Shown here one piece after another: positions 10,153 through 22,590 of a stretch of DNA of 64,000 bases. Below the pieces are notes generated by a model. It saw only the letters and a list, made by a program, of their open reading frames with translations. It was not told the origin of the DNA and ran no database searches. Positions within the stretch are counted from its first letter, which is position 1; each line of letters starts with the position of its first letter. Location of the stretch: the NCBI GenBank assembly GCA_963682175.1, contig OY821788.1:16882001-16946000 (forward strand), read 5' to 3'. The DNA is from Triglochin maritima (Eukaryota; Streptophyta; Magnoliopsida; Alismatales; Juncaginaceae). The position numbers and the translations under genes were made by a program.

Positions 10153-10840
10153 TTGTCACAATGGTCTGATGCGCTTGACTTATGGTTGTCAATGCGCTGA
10201 TTTCAACATCTTCACCATCGGCAAGAAGCCAGGTTCCTTCAATGACCCTGTTGGGGTCAACCTTATCCAGGGTTTGGATGAAATTGAAGTTGAGGGAACC
10301 TTCAAGTACTTCAGAGAATTGTTCGATGAAGCTCCTAAAGGTGATGAAGATGTTTCACCTGGGCTGGCACAAGAAGGTGCCTTATGTTCTGATCATGTGG
10401 CCTCAGTGCCACCTCCTTTTGATCTTGTGGCCCTTGAGCCAGATTCTTCTGATCTTGTGACCCTTGAGCCAGATTCTTCTGATCTTGTGGCCCTTGAGCC
10501 ACATCCTTTTGATCACGTGGCCCTTGAGCCACAGCCTTTCGATCATGTGGCTTTTGAGCCACAAGATACCATTTTTATGGCCTTTGGGCCACATGATCTT
10601 CATTCTGTATCTGCTGAGGACCCCATGTGGGTTAAGAATCAACCACCTGATACCCTTCAACCTGATAGAGGTTCACCTCTCATTCATGCCTCCTATCTTG
10701 CTCACTCTCAAGAGGCATCAAACGACCACAACACTTAAAAGGGTATCAGGTGGTCAAGCAATTCTGATTTGTATGTCGCGAGCCCATGCATGTGCATTTT
10801 GGGCTCGAGAGAAAGCGGGTTCCCATTTGATGTCCCTTGA
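10153..10840 (+). pseudogene. Repeat-rich C-terminal tail of E1 polyprotein
   Basis: After PVILGRPFLATSN (in the frame entered near 10090) come CADFNIFTIGKKPG and GLDEIEVEGTFKYF, both matching E2. Then follow about five units of roughly ten residues, VALEPHPFDH in the clearest form, encoded by a 30-bp DNA tandem repeat (10423-10560). The end is EPQDTIFMAFGPH then DPMWVKNQPPDT. A TAA at 10736 cuts off a tail that E2 and the 34-kb copy still encode, ending FPFDVP. No known domain is recognised. It occupies the position where RT would begin in a complete element. Confidence 0.75.
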
Positions 10841-12260
10841 CATATGAAGATGCGAGCCCATTTTTGTACATAGTTATAAAAAAAGTACAATAAAAGACTC
10901 CTTCAGTGAGCATCGATTGTTGTGAGCCCCAACCCTTGTGTATTTGGCCTCCATTTCTTTCATGTATTTGTATCCTTTCTTTAGCATCTCACAGGTTTTG
11001 AGGGAATTCGGGTTTGTGTCCATCAACATGACCTTGAACTTCCTTTTGTACTTCATGTTGGTGAGATCTCTCCTTTTTCATGCATAAATCCATGTAGTAT
11101 CTTGCTCACATTCATTGAGGACAATGCATGAAGTAGGTGTGGGGGGGTGTTTTACGTGTGTACATAGTTGAGTCTTTTTCCTTTGATTTTATTTTCTCTT
11201 GTGTTCATTATTAGGGTCATCTTAGTGTGCTGCATTTAATATCGATATATCTGCTTGCCATGATCCTTGGGTGACTTGTCTTCTTTTGCTTGCCTAGTGC
11301 TTCAAAATTTTCACATTTATTTCAAAATCTTCATGTGTTTGCGAAAGAAAATGTTTTGTGGGTTTTGTGTGTGTTTAGCATGTGCAAAACTGTTGAGAGG
11401 CAAAGTAAAAAGAAAGTTCCCAAAATTGTCTTGAACTTGATGCATTAGAATATCTAGTACAGTGGCTTTAGGATTTATCGAGTCGTTAGGATGCACCCCA
11501 GTTTTCCTTTGGGGGTGAGTAATCATAGGGTTTCAGTGCTCAAACATTTAAAGAAGTTCACCCTAAACCTAGTGAGCCAATAATTTGTGTTTGTTAACTT
11601 AAGGAAGTTTGTTGTAGTCAAGGACCCTTTAAATCTTGTTGTGAGACATTAAGTGTAGGGGTTTTGGTTCATGTGTAGATAAGAAATAAGTGAGTAGGTG
11701 TCCTCTCTTCTCGCACGGCTCCTATCACTCGGGAAAGTAGGTCTGAGGGGACTTTGTGCTTGGTGCTTTCGAGTCATCTGACATGGGATGCGCCGACCAA
11801 ACTCTCGTTACACGGGTGGTAGGGATTGCCCTATGTGGAGATTTGGGGAAATGTGTACGTGATAGTGTAAGTCCTCATGGGCAATGATGCACGAAACCTG
11901 ACCCTGGGGGAATGAAGCTCCAACTAATAAAAAGAAAACGAAGAAGAAAAAATGAGAAAAGAAACAAAAAAAAATTGGTAATGCAAATAAGAACCTTAAT
12001 GGACGTTACACATTGTATCACTTGAGGATGTTGAGGTTGTCCATGTCTTTCACTTAATTCCTTATTTAACTTGCACGAATTTTTCATTAGGCTAGGTGTG
12101 GACTAATTACCTATATAGAGTCGGCCCGTAGGATTACCGCGTCCAATGATCAACAAAATATTTCCAACGAGTCGAGTGTCTAGATTGAATAATGCATCTT
12201 GTTCGGATTTTGTGGGTATATCCACTGAAAACCCTCAAGAGACAACACTCCTCCTCCTTA
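10841..12260 (+). mobile_element. 3' non-coding region of E1
   Basis: No open frame is visible. The stretch is shared with E2 (28843-30472), the plus copy at 34274-35825 and, inverted, 32244-33803. Conserved blocks include the GCATGAAGTAGGTGTGGGGG segment and a CACGGGTGGTAGGGATTGCC block. In E1 the last 200 or so bases, including the polypurine tract, and the start of the 3' LTR are deleted at 12260. Confidence 0.75.
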
Positions 12261-13495
12261 TAGATGCATCCAAGACCAAGAAATACTTCAAGCAAAGCCC
12301 AACACAAAAAGCAGACGGATCTGGGCCTTATAGACCGCCAATTGGCGGTCTGGATCATCCCAGATCCGCTAATATTTCTCCTGGACTTGTATTAATGTTT
12401 GTTTAGGCTATTTTTGGTATTGGTTTAGTCCCACATCGGGGGATTGTCCCAGATTAGCTTTTTCCATGCTTATAAATAGAACTCTTCACCTTCCATTGTA
12501 GCCATCTCTCTCTTTGGTGGCCATCTTCCCTACTAAGAGTGAAGCCTTGAAGCAAATCTCTGGTGGAGGAAGGGGTGCTTGTAATTTGAGTGAGTTAATA
12601 ATAGATGTTTTCATTAGCTTGTTAATTCTTGCTTAGTTAATTTCCTTTAATGTGTTTTCTTTGGTGCTTGTTTTGTTTTATGCTTCTTTAATATTTCTTG
12701 CTTGATTAGTGTAGTTTTATTTCAGTATAATGCTTCATTTTGTTAGAGTGGTTAGTTTAATTATGTGTGAGTAGTTCCATCCCCATTTGGGGGGTGGAGA
12801 AATATGTGATATAATCATGTAGTGTATTAAGTGTGTGTTATCTTAATGTAGTGTATGATTTCCATAACCATCTAATGGGTCTCCACTCTTATCTTTGATA
12901 TGTTAATGCTCTTGAATGAAGCTTAGCCTATGCTTTGATTAGTGGACCTATTTTATGGGTAATGATAAAGTTAGGATATGGATGGAATTAATATTGGAAA
13001 CACAAGTTGTAGTGTACGTACTCTTGTTGCTTTTACCTTGGTTAATGTCTTGTATGTTTTAATGATATAGTCCTATTTTAATTCATGTGGAGGCATAGTA
13101 AGGTCTAGTCTTTATACTTGAGTTCATTTAGCTTCATTTCAATTATTGTCTTGTACGTTTTAATGATGTAGTCTTATCTTAATTCATGTGGAGGCAAAGT
13201 TGGATGTAGTTTTATGATGTCATGCACTACATGTTGTGAGGAGCTTAATGAACACACACACACACTTCTTTATGTTCACATTATTTCTCTACCCCCTTTG
13301 GGGTTTAGTTTTCTTGCTTCTCTTCCATTTCCATTTCCACCTTAGTGTAGTTTAGTGTAACCAACCTTTCTCTCCTTTATTTACCACTCGCCTTCGCACA
13401 AACCAAACGTCGACACACCTCCCAGTAGACGACCCGTATTTGCCACCGCTTCAACGCGGCCGTGCACTTGCGGTTTAATATAAAACGATCAATCA
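12261..13495 (+). repeat. 3' LTR of E1 (5'-truncated)
   Basis: Collinear with 3223-4486 of the 5' LTR. It keeps one perfect palindrome (12334-12349) where the 5' LTR has two, a TATA box (12471-12478), and the end GATCAATCA. The flank after it is GGGAT. Because the outer 5' end of E1 is lost, no target duplication can be tested. Confidence 0.87.
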
Positions 13496-15168
13496 GGGAT
13501 GAACTACTCACTAATCATCTCATTAACAAGGAAAACAACAAAGTAAAAAATAATACATGAACAAGTAAAGAAAACTAAATCTAATCAAGACAATAATGTA
13601 AATAACAATAAACCAAAACTTGATTAATATATAAAAGAAGCTGACAAATGGTAGTCTTCTCCTCTCCTCCACTACTATACCAATTTAACCTACCCTAAGG
13701 AGGAGAAGAAGGAAGAAGAAGAGAAATGGAAGGGTAAAAAGTGTATTTATAGAAGATTACAAGGTTTAGATTAATCTGGGTGTAATCGGACGGTTACAAA
13801 TCAGATTGGAAAGCTCTGGAGTACTCCAAACCTAATACCCCACCCACTGGATAAATTGGGACATCAAACACCCTTCCTGACTTGCAATCTGGTCCTTTGG
13901 CATTACAAACATGTACAAAAGGCTTCCAAATCAGTCATTCATTCATGCATTTAAGTCCTTTTTCCTTCCTTTAAGTTTTTTATTACGTATAACTTGAAAT
14001 ACATGCAACAACTCGACTAGCACAAATATGAGATAAAATAATGGATATATAGCATGAATGTAATGTATGATATGCTACAAATCATTAACCTAAATTCCGA
14101 CGTGGTAAGACCTATTATTAAGAAGCAGAACGTCGCAAAAATATCCAATAAAAAGGACATATCATGTCGAATTTTAAACTAAAAGCCAGTGTGGTAAGTC
14201 CTATTATTAAAAAATCATTTTTTTGTGGCTATTGGTAGTCGTTATCACATGACACAACCTTTTATTACAGGGTATCCGAAGAGATACAACCTTTCATTAT
14301 AGGGTCTATAAAATTGTAGGTTTTAGTTTTTCCATTCATATTTCCTGAACCCTAATCCCAATTTCAAGTTAGTTCATTTTGGGGTCTGATTGTTTTGGAA
14401 GAAGTGGGGGAAGTGTGTTCTAGGTGTATTTTTTCCTATTTTTGTAGATGGAAATTTCTTCATTTTTGAACATGAATAATGCTTGAACTATTTAGGATGT
14501 TTGTTAAATCCTTCTTTTTTTGGACTTGGAAAGTTTAGAAGTTTGGATTCATTTTCCCCCATTTTCGTTCTTAGTTTTTTGGAAAGCAACAACAAGCAAC
14601 ATCACTTTTTGTTTTTAGTTAGTGCTTGAACTAGTTAGGGTATTTGTTACATGATTTAGTTTTGTTATTTTGTTATCAATGACTACATATGTTTGTGTTT
14701 TCTTCTTGTATGATGGTTGATCCATTTATTGTACTTTCCACAATTTGTTTGTGATGATTGGTTATTGACCTTAGTTCCTAGAAGTTCACTTCTAGAGTTC
14801 TATCAACTTCCTGCAAACCAATCATACCCTAAAAAAACAATAGAAAGGAGATCTCACATTGGACAATAAACTAAAAGCCAACATGGTATGCCATATTATA
14901 AAAAAAGAATTTTCATTACCCATTCATTTAAGTTGTATGACTATTCCGAAACCAAACGTTGACATGTCACATCGGATTAAAAAATCAAATTCCGATGTGG
15001 TGTCTTGTTATTAAGAAACAGAACATCCCAATAAAATCCAACAGAAAGGACATATCACAACGAATTTTAACTTGAAATCCAACATTGTATGTCCTTTTTA
15101 TCAAATCATTTGAGACATTCGGTTTTGTTTTTAATTTCTCATAAAACTCCACACAATTGGAAAAGAAG
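13496..15168. other. Old sequence, probably CACTA interior, with repeated blocks
   Basis: No coding frame is recognised. Because copia C has AGAAG on both outer sides, this stretch was once joined to 52387, which lies inside the CACTA element, so it is probably CACTA 3' sequence. A block of about 120 bp occurs twice in direct orientation (about 14093-14215 and 14991-15103; AAATTCCGAYGTGGT then TATTAAGAARCAGAAC). Half of it is present a third time at about 14850-14915. Confidence 0.5.
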
Positions 15169-16849
15169 TGTTGGGATTTCATGAGGATTATAGAGGTAAA
15201 AAAGTTATTTTTTGCCCCCTTTAATAGTCAAAATGGATTGTCTCTATTGCTAACTTTAAACAAATAATCAATCAAGCATTTTCTATACCAGATTAACAAC
15301 CTCAGCTACACTTATCCAAATACATCTAAATCAAGATTCATGCTTTAGATTTCATTCCTTTGCCTAGTGAAAATGGATTTGATTAGAACTCTTGAGGAAT
15401 CTTCATACCGTTGCCTCTAAGGTTTACCTTGAACAAAACATGGACTAGTACAAGATCTTGCTAGAGATCTAATAGTCTTTCCTTTCACAATCACTCTAGA
15501 ATGAGGAATATGCACCCACAAAACTTGATAGAGAGGAAAGGTGGCTGAAAAAGAAAACTTATTTTTCAAGTTACATTTCTTTTCTCCTTTAAAGGTGCAT
15601 GTTAGGGCAAACCCTAACCATAAGATCGGCGTAATGGGCCCATGACCCATTAGTTGCAAATTCCATTACTAATTGAATGATTAAAGGCTTTAGCTTTTAT
15701 AAATTCATGGCATGACATTGTGACATCCATTATCATAATTTTGTGCCATAAATATTATGTTATGTAATGTACATTACACTTCTCCAAATAATATTATGCA
15801 CATATCTCATAAACTCATATTAAATGTTACAACATGGAACACTTTATTTTACCATCTTATCCCATGCATTTAATTACATATCATATGAAATATAACACAT
15901 CATATAAAACATTTAAAGCACTTCTCTTGTTTCTCGTTCAGTTGGTGTGACCTTTATCGAGGATCTAGGTTGGATTGGTATTGGCATAAAATAGTTTTTT
16001 GCCATAAACTATAAGCAGTATTCTAACTATGCACTATAATCACTCATTCAACACAGATGAAATGTAACCATTTTACGAAACATGATCCTATAGCAAAATT
16101 ATAAACAACATTACTTGTGTCTATTCCTTTCCTCATGATATCATGAATAACATGCAAAGTCAGGTTGTGCCACCTTTGCATTATATTCATTTCTTGGTCT
16201 CTCTTGAGTAAATTACAAATATATAGTTGGTATCACTTTAACTTTATTGCATTCATTTACAATTCTACTCTACCAAAGGGCTCAGTGACATCACTACTCA
16301 TTATAAATGAGGAACAATAATAATGTTGACCTATAATCCTTTCCCGCACAATCCATATATAAAGAACTACTACCTTTATCATGACTTGTAATAAGAAACT
16401 TTTAATAGTAATTACGTTATACATTTCTCATATGAAAAGATACAGTCTCATATGTTAGAATTTGTAGACACGTTGATAACATTAATGATACAACACAATC
16501 CATATAAGATCTTCACTTAGGTCATGTTCAATGTATGAAACCTTTCATACACTCGTGTTGTTAAATGATAATCTTTTATCAACATTTGTAGAACTACAAT
16601 GTACTTTAATCACATGTTAATATTTTAATAGTGTTCCATACTAATTACTAAGATTGTGAACACTTTAGAGTTTCATGTTTGTTATCATATAGAGTTCTAC
16701 GGTTCGAGACCAAAGGCATCTTCCTGAATACTTCTATAAAACATCAAACTCATGGAACAAAATGTGTGTATATATATAACCTTCAATTTGTAAAGATAAC
16801 ATGTAAAATGTAATCAGCAGAAGATATCTTTTAGAACAGAAAACTAACA
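15169..16849 (-). repeat. 3' LTR of copia C
   Basis: On the minus strand it begins TGTTAGTTTTC (16849) and ends ATCCCAACA (15169), 1681 bp. It aligns with 50798-52386 (1589 bp) over nearly its whole length, with point changes and small indels. AGAAG lies just outside. Confidence 0.9.
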
Positions 16850-16866
16850 ATCTCCCGCTTGTTCTC
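16850..16866 (-). promoter_or_regulatory. Polypurine tract of copia C
   Basis: The minus strand reads GAGAACAAGCGGGAGAT directly before the TGTTAG start of the 3' LTR. This is the usual site and composition for plus-strand DNA priming in plant copia elements. Confidence 0.8.
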
Positions 16867-16929
16867 AAAGTTTCATTCTTTCCATTGCTCATGCATGAAA
16901 TTTTATGACCCTGGTTGCCCCTTTTTGAC

Positions 16930-17365
16930 TCACTCAACTATCTCTACCCATTCTCCATGTTCCTTTAGACCCATGGCTTCGAAGTGAACTTTGCCTTTGG
17001 CTTAAGATAAAGGCTTTGTTAGCAGATCTGTTGTGGTGCTATCCGTGTCAACCTTTAATAGATTTATTTCGGCTTGTCTTTTGAAGTCACAAATGACAAA
17101 ATGTTTTCGATCCATGTGTTCTACCATGTGGTGTGATTCTGGCTCCTTGATTTGTGCAATAGCTCCACTATTGTCGCAAAATATTTCCAAGGGTCCTTCG
17201 ATGGAAGGAACCACACCTAGTTCTTCAATGAACTTCTTGATCCAAATACCTTCTTTCCTTCCTTCAGTGGCATTGATCACTTCTGATTCAGTGGTCGAGT
17301 CAGCCGTAGTTCATTGTTTAAAACTTCTCCAAGTTACGACACCACCATTCAGAGTGAAGACATAC
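16930..17365 (-). pseudogene. Copia C RNase H, C-terminal part
   Basis: The frame reads YVFTLNGGVVTWRSFKQ, then TADSTTESEVINATEGRKEG, LEIFCDNSGAIAQIKEPESH, and DLLTKPLS. These are the copia RNase H blocks with acidic residues in TESE and CDNSG. A TAA follows LS at 17002, after which the frame continues AKGKVHFEAMG to a TGA near 16930, so the stop probably replaced a glutamine codon. Another stop follows SFKQ. The N-terminal part of the domain lies beyond the solo LTR, at 18910-19124. Confidence 0.85.
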
Positions 17366-17370
17366 CCTAA

Positions 17371-18909
17371 TGATTAGTAGCATAACATACATTGTATTCA
17401 TGCTATATATCCTTTATTTTACCCCAAGGGTTTCTTTGATGTGTTTCAGGTTTTAGGTAAAAGAGTAGAAAGGAACCAAAACGCACCTAAATGCAAGAAA
17501 AAAAGGACCTTGCTAAAGCATCTTCGACATGTTTGTCATGCTCAAGGACCCATCTGCAATTCAGGAAGAACCCAGAGGGACCTCAGGATAAGGAAAACAT
17601 TTTGGTGCAAAAATCCCTCATTATCATGATCTTGAGTAGTATTTGGGAAATTAAGGACAAACGGGCTCGAACAACCAGACCTGGAGTGCACCACACGTGC
17701 AAAATAGAAAACTTAAGCTTCTATGAGAATTGGGGGCAGATCAAAGCCAAAAGTTCCGCCAATGGCGGGTCAAAATCAGCCATTGCCAGATCATTTTGGT
17801 CGAAATCCCTCCAAATTTCATCCGTGGCCCCAAATTTCATCCGTGGCTCAAGCCTATTTATTTTTGTGCACCAGACTATAGAGAAATTACAGCCGTCAGA
17901 TTGCTGTTAGATTCATGTACACCACTCTTTCTTATATAAAGAGCAATGTTTCTCCTACCTTAATTCTTGAGCTCAGCCTCCACCATTAGAATAGTTTCGG
18001 TTTTACCCAATTTGGGCAGTAGAGAAAGGTGGGATTTGAAGCTTGTAATGTTACTCTTTTGTTAAAAAGGTAGATTTGGATTCCTCTCTTCTCTAGCTTT
18101 GTTTCTATCCATGTATTTTGTGTTTTCGTGGTAGAATTAGTAGTTTGCTTTTCTTACCATGTTTAGTGTAGGTTTATTTCTTTCCATAGTTGTTACCTTG
18201 AGTAGAGATCCACCCCATTTGGAGTGGAGGTGATGTAGATTATGTGAAGTGTTAGTGATGAGTTCTTCTTATTTGTATGATTTTCATGTGCTTAATGTAG
18301 ATCTATACTTGTAGCATGCTTAAACTTTTATTTAGATGGGATAATGGCCACACTAGGTACTTGTCTCATGCTAAATCTAGAGTTTATCTTGTTTCTTGTA
18401 ATGGTTTATCTTTGTATGGAGTTGGCTTGTTATGTATAGATGCTTGATTAGTAGAGAATGCATGAATGTATTGACTTGTATGGATAGTTAATTGATGTCC
18501 TTATGGCCACACTAGGTGTTTAGTTCATTCTTGAGAACTCGTGCATCTTAACTTCATGTCTACTATATTACTCATGTATTCAAGTAAATGTAGTTGATGT
18601 TAATTAGACTCCACACTAGTTTGTAGTTGATTTCACCTACTTTACACACTTGTGCCTCATGTAATCAAAAACCACTCACACACACATACCTAAGCACCTC
18701 CACTCCATGGGGGTTTAGTTTAATTGTTGATTCATTTATTGTTTAGTGTAGTTGGTTTAGCATAATCCCCTCATTCTCCTCTCTTTTCCCACTCGAGTAT
18801 GGTAGTCACAACAACACTCACAACAACTCTCACAACACCTTGAGTTTGACCAGTATTTGCCACGTCTTCACTGACGTCGTGCACTTGCGGTTAATAAAAT
18901 GATCAATCA
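17371..18909 (+). mobile_element. OTA-type solo LTR splitting copia C RNase H
   Basis: It starts TGATTAGTAGCATA and ends AATGATCAATCA, 1539 bp, with CCTAA (17366-17370) before it and CCTGA (18910-18914) after it, four of five bases matching. The end resembles the E1 and E2 LTR ends (GCACTTGCGGTTAATA then ATCAATCA), but the body differs, so it is a sister family. It has a TATATAAA box at 17933-17940 and a diverged palindrome near 17754. The same LTR family starts at 53309. Confidence 0.88.
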
Positions 18910-19413
18910 CCTGATTGTGATCGTTTTTCATCATAATCACTTTGAAAACAAGCATCGATGTAGCCATCTACAATGAGCTCCCTTTTTCCTCCATACACAA
19001 GAAACTTATTCTTAGTCCTTCTAAGATACCTACGAATGTTCTTGACTACAGTCCAATGAGCAGGACCTGCATGGGCTTGGTGATGACTTGTCACACTTAG
19101 AGCATATGAAACATCAGGCCACATTCATAACAAGGGTATAAAGTTTCTAATTAGGAGTATGTCATCGACATACAATACTAAGAGTACCACGTGGCTCCCA
19201 CTAACCTTCTTGTATACACGAGGTTCCTCTTTGCTTTGGATGAACACGAGGTCTTTAAACTCATCTTCGAAGCGCTTGTTCCAACTCCTCAATGCTTGCT
19301 TCAATCCATAAATGGATCTTTGAAGTTTACATACTCTACAACCATGCTTTGGATCTTCAAAACCTTGAGGTTGTACCATGTACACATCCTTTTCCTAGTT
19401 CCCATGTAGGAAC
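18910..19413 (-). pseudogene. Copia C RT C-terminal part and start of RNase H
   Basis: The frame reads FLHGN, a stop, then EKDVYMVQPQGFEDP, CKLQRSIYGLKQALRSWNKRF and the polymerase motif LYVDDILLI, which contains the two catalytic aspartates. A deletion of about 75 residues then joins RNFIPLL to WPDVSYALSVTSHHQAHAG and the RNase H start GYIDACFQSDYDEKRSQSG. The piece ends at the solo LTR on one side and at the OTA cluster on the other (19414). Confidence 0.88.
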
Positions 19414-20315
19414 TGTTTAATCGTTTTAAATTTTTATCACAAGTGCACGGGCGCGATGAAGCGGTGGCAAGTACGGGTCGATCCGCAGGGAGCTGAGTAA
19501 CCTCTGCTTTGTCCGAAATCAAGTGGCGAATAAAGGGAGAAAAGATGTGATTACGCTAAAGCTAAACTACACTAATGCAACCGGATCACTCTCCTAATGC
19601 GCCCAAGATCCTTAGGGCCAATGGCTACTTGATTTTAAAAATAGGCTCCTGATTAGTGTGATTTTCGGGTCGAAGGAAATGATGATGAAATCCCCCACCT
19701 TATCTTATATGGGACATCCCCTCCTTAGTACTGTTGGAGTCTTAATCTAGCAATCAACTCTCCAAACAAACACTCAACTCACACTTGTTGCAATGCAATT
19801 CCTTCTAATTAATGCAGGGTCATATCAAATGCATGAATGCGTGTAGGAGATGTGTACCTCACGCCAACACTCAACAACTTAAAGTAAAGCTAAAATAAAA
19901 GCCAATCTATGTGCCTAAGTCAAGTACATGATGCATGACCTACGCAAGCAAGAATGCCTAATCTTTTGCTTTGGGTTTTAGGGTCCAAGTTGCTTAAAGG
20001 GGGATTGATTATTGATCTGGGGGCAAACTACAAGTCAAAACATGCCAAATTGAGACCCGGATCTCTATATTAGATAAGGAAACAAGCCACAAAAAGCAAA
20101 AGTAGAACTAAGCTTACCAGACCGCCAGTTGGCGGTCTCATGCTGCTGATTGGCGGTCCAACAAGCTCAGTTTGCCTCCAAACTTCTCCAGCTTCCTCCA
20201 CTTGTGTCCCGATTTCTCCTGAAACAAACAAAAATACAAACAAAAAATTAAATCCTCCCGAATCGTCCAAACCAGATTCTGGACTGGCACCTCTTCGGCA
20301 ACGGTGCCAAAAACT
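19414..20315 (-). mobile_element. Minus-strand OTA element: LTR stub and leader
   Basis: 19414-19585 is the last 170 bp of an OTA LTR in reverse orientation (minus-strand end GATTAAACA). It joins directly to reverse-oriented leader sequence (19586-20289) that matches the E1 leader near 4800-5200 and carries two palindromes (20121-20157). A primer site follows at 20290-20309. Nearly all the coding interior is deleted. The stub abuts the copia C RT frame, so this is the left edge of the OTA cluster. Confidence 0.75.
20290..20309 (-). promoter_or_regulatory. Degenerate tRNA-Asp primer site (minus element)
   Basis: The minus strand reads TGGCACCGTTGCCGAAGAGG, with two mismatches to the E1 site in the first 16 bases. 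It lies six bases after an LTR end, which confirms the orientation. Confidence 0.75.
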
Positions 20316-21411
20316 TGTTTAATCATTTTAAATTCAGACCGCAAGTGCACGGCCGTGATGAAGCGGTGGCATGTACGGGTCGATCCGCAGGTAGGTAAGT
20401 AGCCTCTGGTTTGTCAGAAATCAAGTGGCCAACAAAGGGAGAAAAGATGTGATTACGCTAAAGGTAAACTACACTAAACTAATAAGTACGAAATGCGAAT
20501 GAAAGCACGACAGTTTGGAAATCAGAAAGAGAAACCCCTGAGGGGTGGAATGTGCACACATATGAAGTGAAATTAGTGATGAATGATGCATGTAAGAATT
20601 TATGTGTGTGTGTCGTGTGTGTATTGTCATGCATAGGAAGTGTCTAAAGATGTGGCAAAACCTATCAATCCATTCACACAATGTGTCGGCAATTATTACT
20701 TGATTATCATAAGATTAGGCTCAGCATGAAAAGTGTCTAAAGATATGGCAAGACTCATCAAAAACCATAAAATCATGTGAAGAACAAAGGTAAGCATTGG
20801 AGGTGTCTAAATGTTATGGCAAAACCCATCAAAATAAAGTTTTCTTCAATCAATCAAGCAAGCAAACACAAATACAAACACATAACTAACATGTAGCATA
20901 TTCAATAGGATATTTCATTCAATAAACATGAGAAAACTAAGCATGGGAAGTGTCTAAATCTTATGGCAAAACGCATCAAAATTCCCCAACATGTAGATGA
21001 TTAAAATACTCTCATTGAACATACAAAACATGCAAGTGTACACAATCAAAAATTCATCAAACATCCATACTTCACAATATATATATGAACATCATCTCCA
21101 CCCCCCAAAGGGGATGCATCTACGCACTACGCATTACGCTAGCAATTAAACTAAAGAAGAAAGGAGATATTCTAACTAATTTAGCCAAAGATCAAAGAAA
21201 CAAGACTAAGCTAAGCATGCATAAAAAAGAGACAACAAGAGAATAAAACAATGAAAAATTATTTTATTAAATGACTCACATTACTAGTAACATTCTTCTC
21301 CAACTTGAGTTTTTGCCCCAAGGGTTACTCTAAGTAGAGAGAATGCCACCAATTAATGGGTGAATAAAAATGAGGGGGAAGAGTTCTATTCATAGGCATG
21401 AAAAAGGTTAC
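20316..21411 (-). repeat. OTA LTR, minus strand, first part (cut by E2)
   Basis: Reverse-oriented LTR sequence. It is collinear with 37272-37960 and its missing U3 part continues at 31733-32243, on the other side of E2. Several blocks of the form AGTGTCTAA then ATGGCAAAAC recur at about 90-120 bp spacing (20640, 20725, 20800, 20945) inside it. Confidence 0.8.
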
Positions 21412-21939
21412 TGATTGACAACATTTCATGCATACATTTATGTCTTATATTGCTTATCTTTCACCCAAACAATGCTATATAACGAGTTTAATGCTTAAGT
21501 TTCACGAATAAGTTGGTTTGAGAAGCAGAGACTCTAAAAGGACCTAAAAGCAGGAAAAAGGACTAAGTTGAGAAACTCGAGGACTAAGATGCAAGATCGA
21601 ATGACCTGAATGTAAGATCGAATGACCAATGAGAAAACAAGAATACTCCACACCATCATGGGGAGTGTTTTGGCAATTATATTCGGGTCGGAGCACCAGC
21701 AAGCGAAGTAGATGTATCAAAGACACACAAATCTATCCAGAAAAGCCCAAAAGAAAGTCCAGAGCGATCCGAACCCTGTAGACCGCCAACTGGCGGTCCA
21801 AGACCGCTGATTAGCAGTCGGTTTGGGTCCAGATCCGTTAAGACTTTGGTGGAGTGTGTATTAGGTTGTGTTTAGTCTATTTGTGGTATACATTTAGACC
21901 CATACCGGGGGATTGTCCCGGATTACCTTTTTCTATGGC

Positions 21940-21947
21940 TATAAATA
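21940..21947 (+). promoter_or_regulatory. TATA box of E2 5' LTR
   Basis: TATAAATA in the conserved GGCTATAAATAGAACTC block. The 3' LTR of E2 has lost this segment, so only the 5' LTR could promote transcription. Confidence 0.7.
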
Positions 21948-22590
21948 GAACTCTCGCTCCTATCTTGTACCCCATCACTCTCTTGGTGGCCATCTTCTCT
22001 ACTAGGAGTAAAAGCCTTGAAGAAAAAACCCTTGGTGGAGAGAGGCTACTTGTAATTGAGTGAGTAATAATATATGTTCTCCTTTCGTTTTGTTGTTTTT
22101 TCTTAGTTTAATTTCCTTTCATATGTCTTGCATGCTTCTTTAGTTTTATGTTTTTTTAGCTTCTTTAATATTTCTTGCTTGCTTAGTTTAATTTCCTTTC
22201 AGTAGAATGTCTCATTTTAATATAAGTTGTAGTTTAAATATGAGTGCGTAGTTCCATCCCCATTTGGGGGGGGTGGAGAAATATGTGATATGATTATGTG
22301 ATGTATTAGTTGTGTGTTATCTTAATCCTTTGAACCTCACATGATTTCCATAACCATCTAATGGGATTTCACTCTTGTCTTTGATATGGTAATGCTCTTG
22401 AATGAAGCTTAGCATATGCTGAGATTAGTGAACCTATTTTATAGGGAATGGTAAGATGAGGATATGGATGGAATTGATGAAGGAAACATGATTTGTAGTT
22501 GCATGTACTCTTGTTGCCTTTACCTTGGTTAATGTCTTGTATGGTTTAATGATTGTGTAAATTTTAATTCATGTAGAGGCATAGTGAGGG

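Larger units (their letters stand above)
3021..13495 (+). mobile_element. OTA-type gypsy element E1 (gag-protease, no RT)
   Basis: The order is 5' LTR (left end missing), tRNA-Asp primer site, leader, gag, protease, repeat-rich C-terminal tail, 1.4 kb of non-coding sequence, 3' LTR (left end missing). There is no reverse transcriptase, RNase H or integrase between protease and 3' LTR, and E2 has the same layout, so the absence is ancestral and not damage to this copy. This matches the published description of non-autonomous gag-only LTR elements (TR-GAG type) that borrow Pol from a related element. E1 is further broken by a solo LTR in gag, amber stops and frameshifts. Confidence 0.85.

Noticed and set aside
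10841..12260. Hidden RT or integrase in the E1 3' region
   Set aside because: All frames were scanned for YVDD, HSD, DRGGE and RNase H motifs in E1, E2 and the 34-kb copy; none are present and stops are dense.
3021..13495. Target duplication for E1
   Set aside because: The outer 5' end is truncated or rearranged at about 3020, so GGGAT after the 3' LTR cannot be paired.
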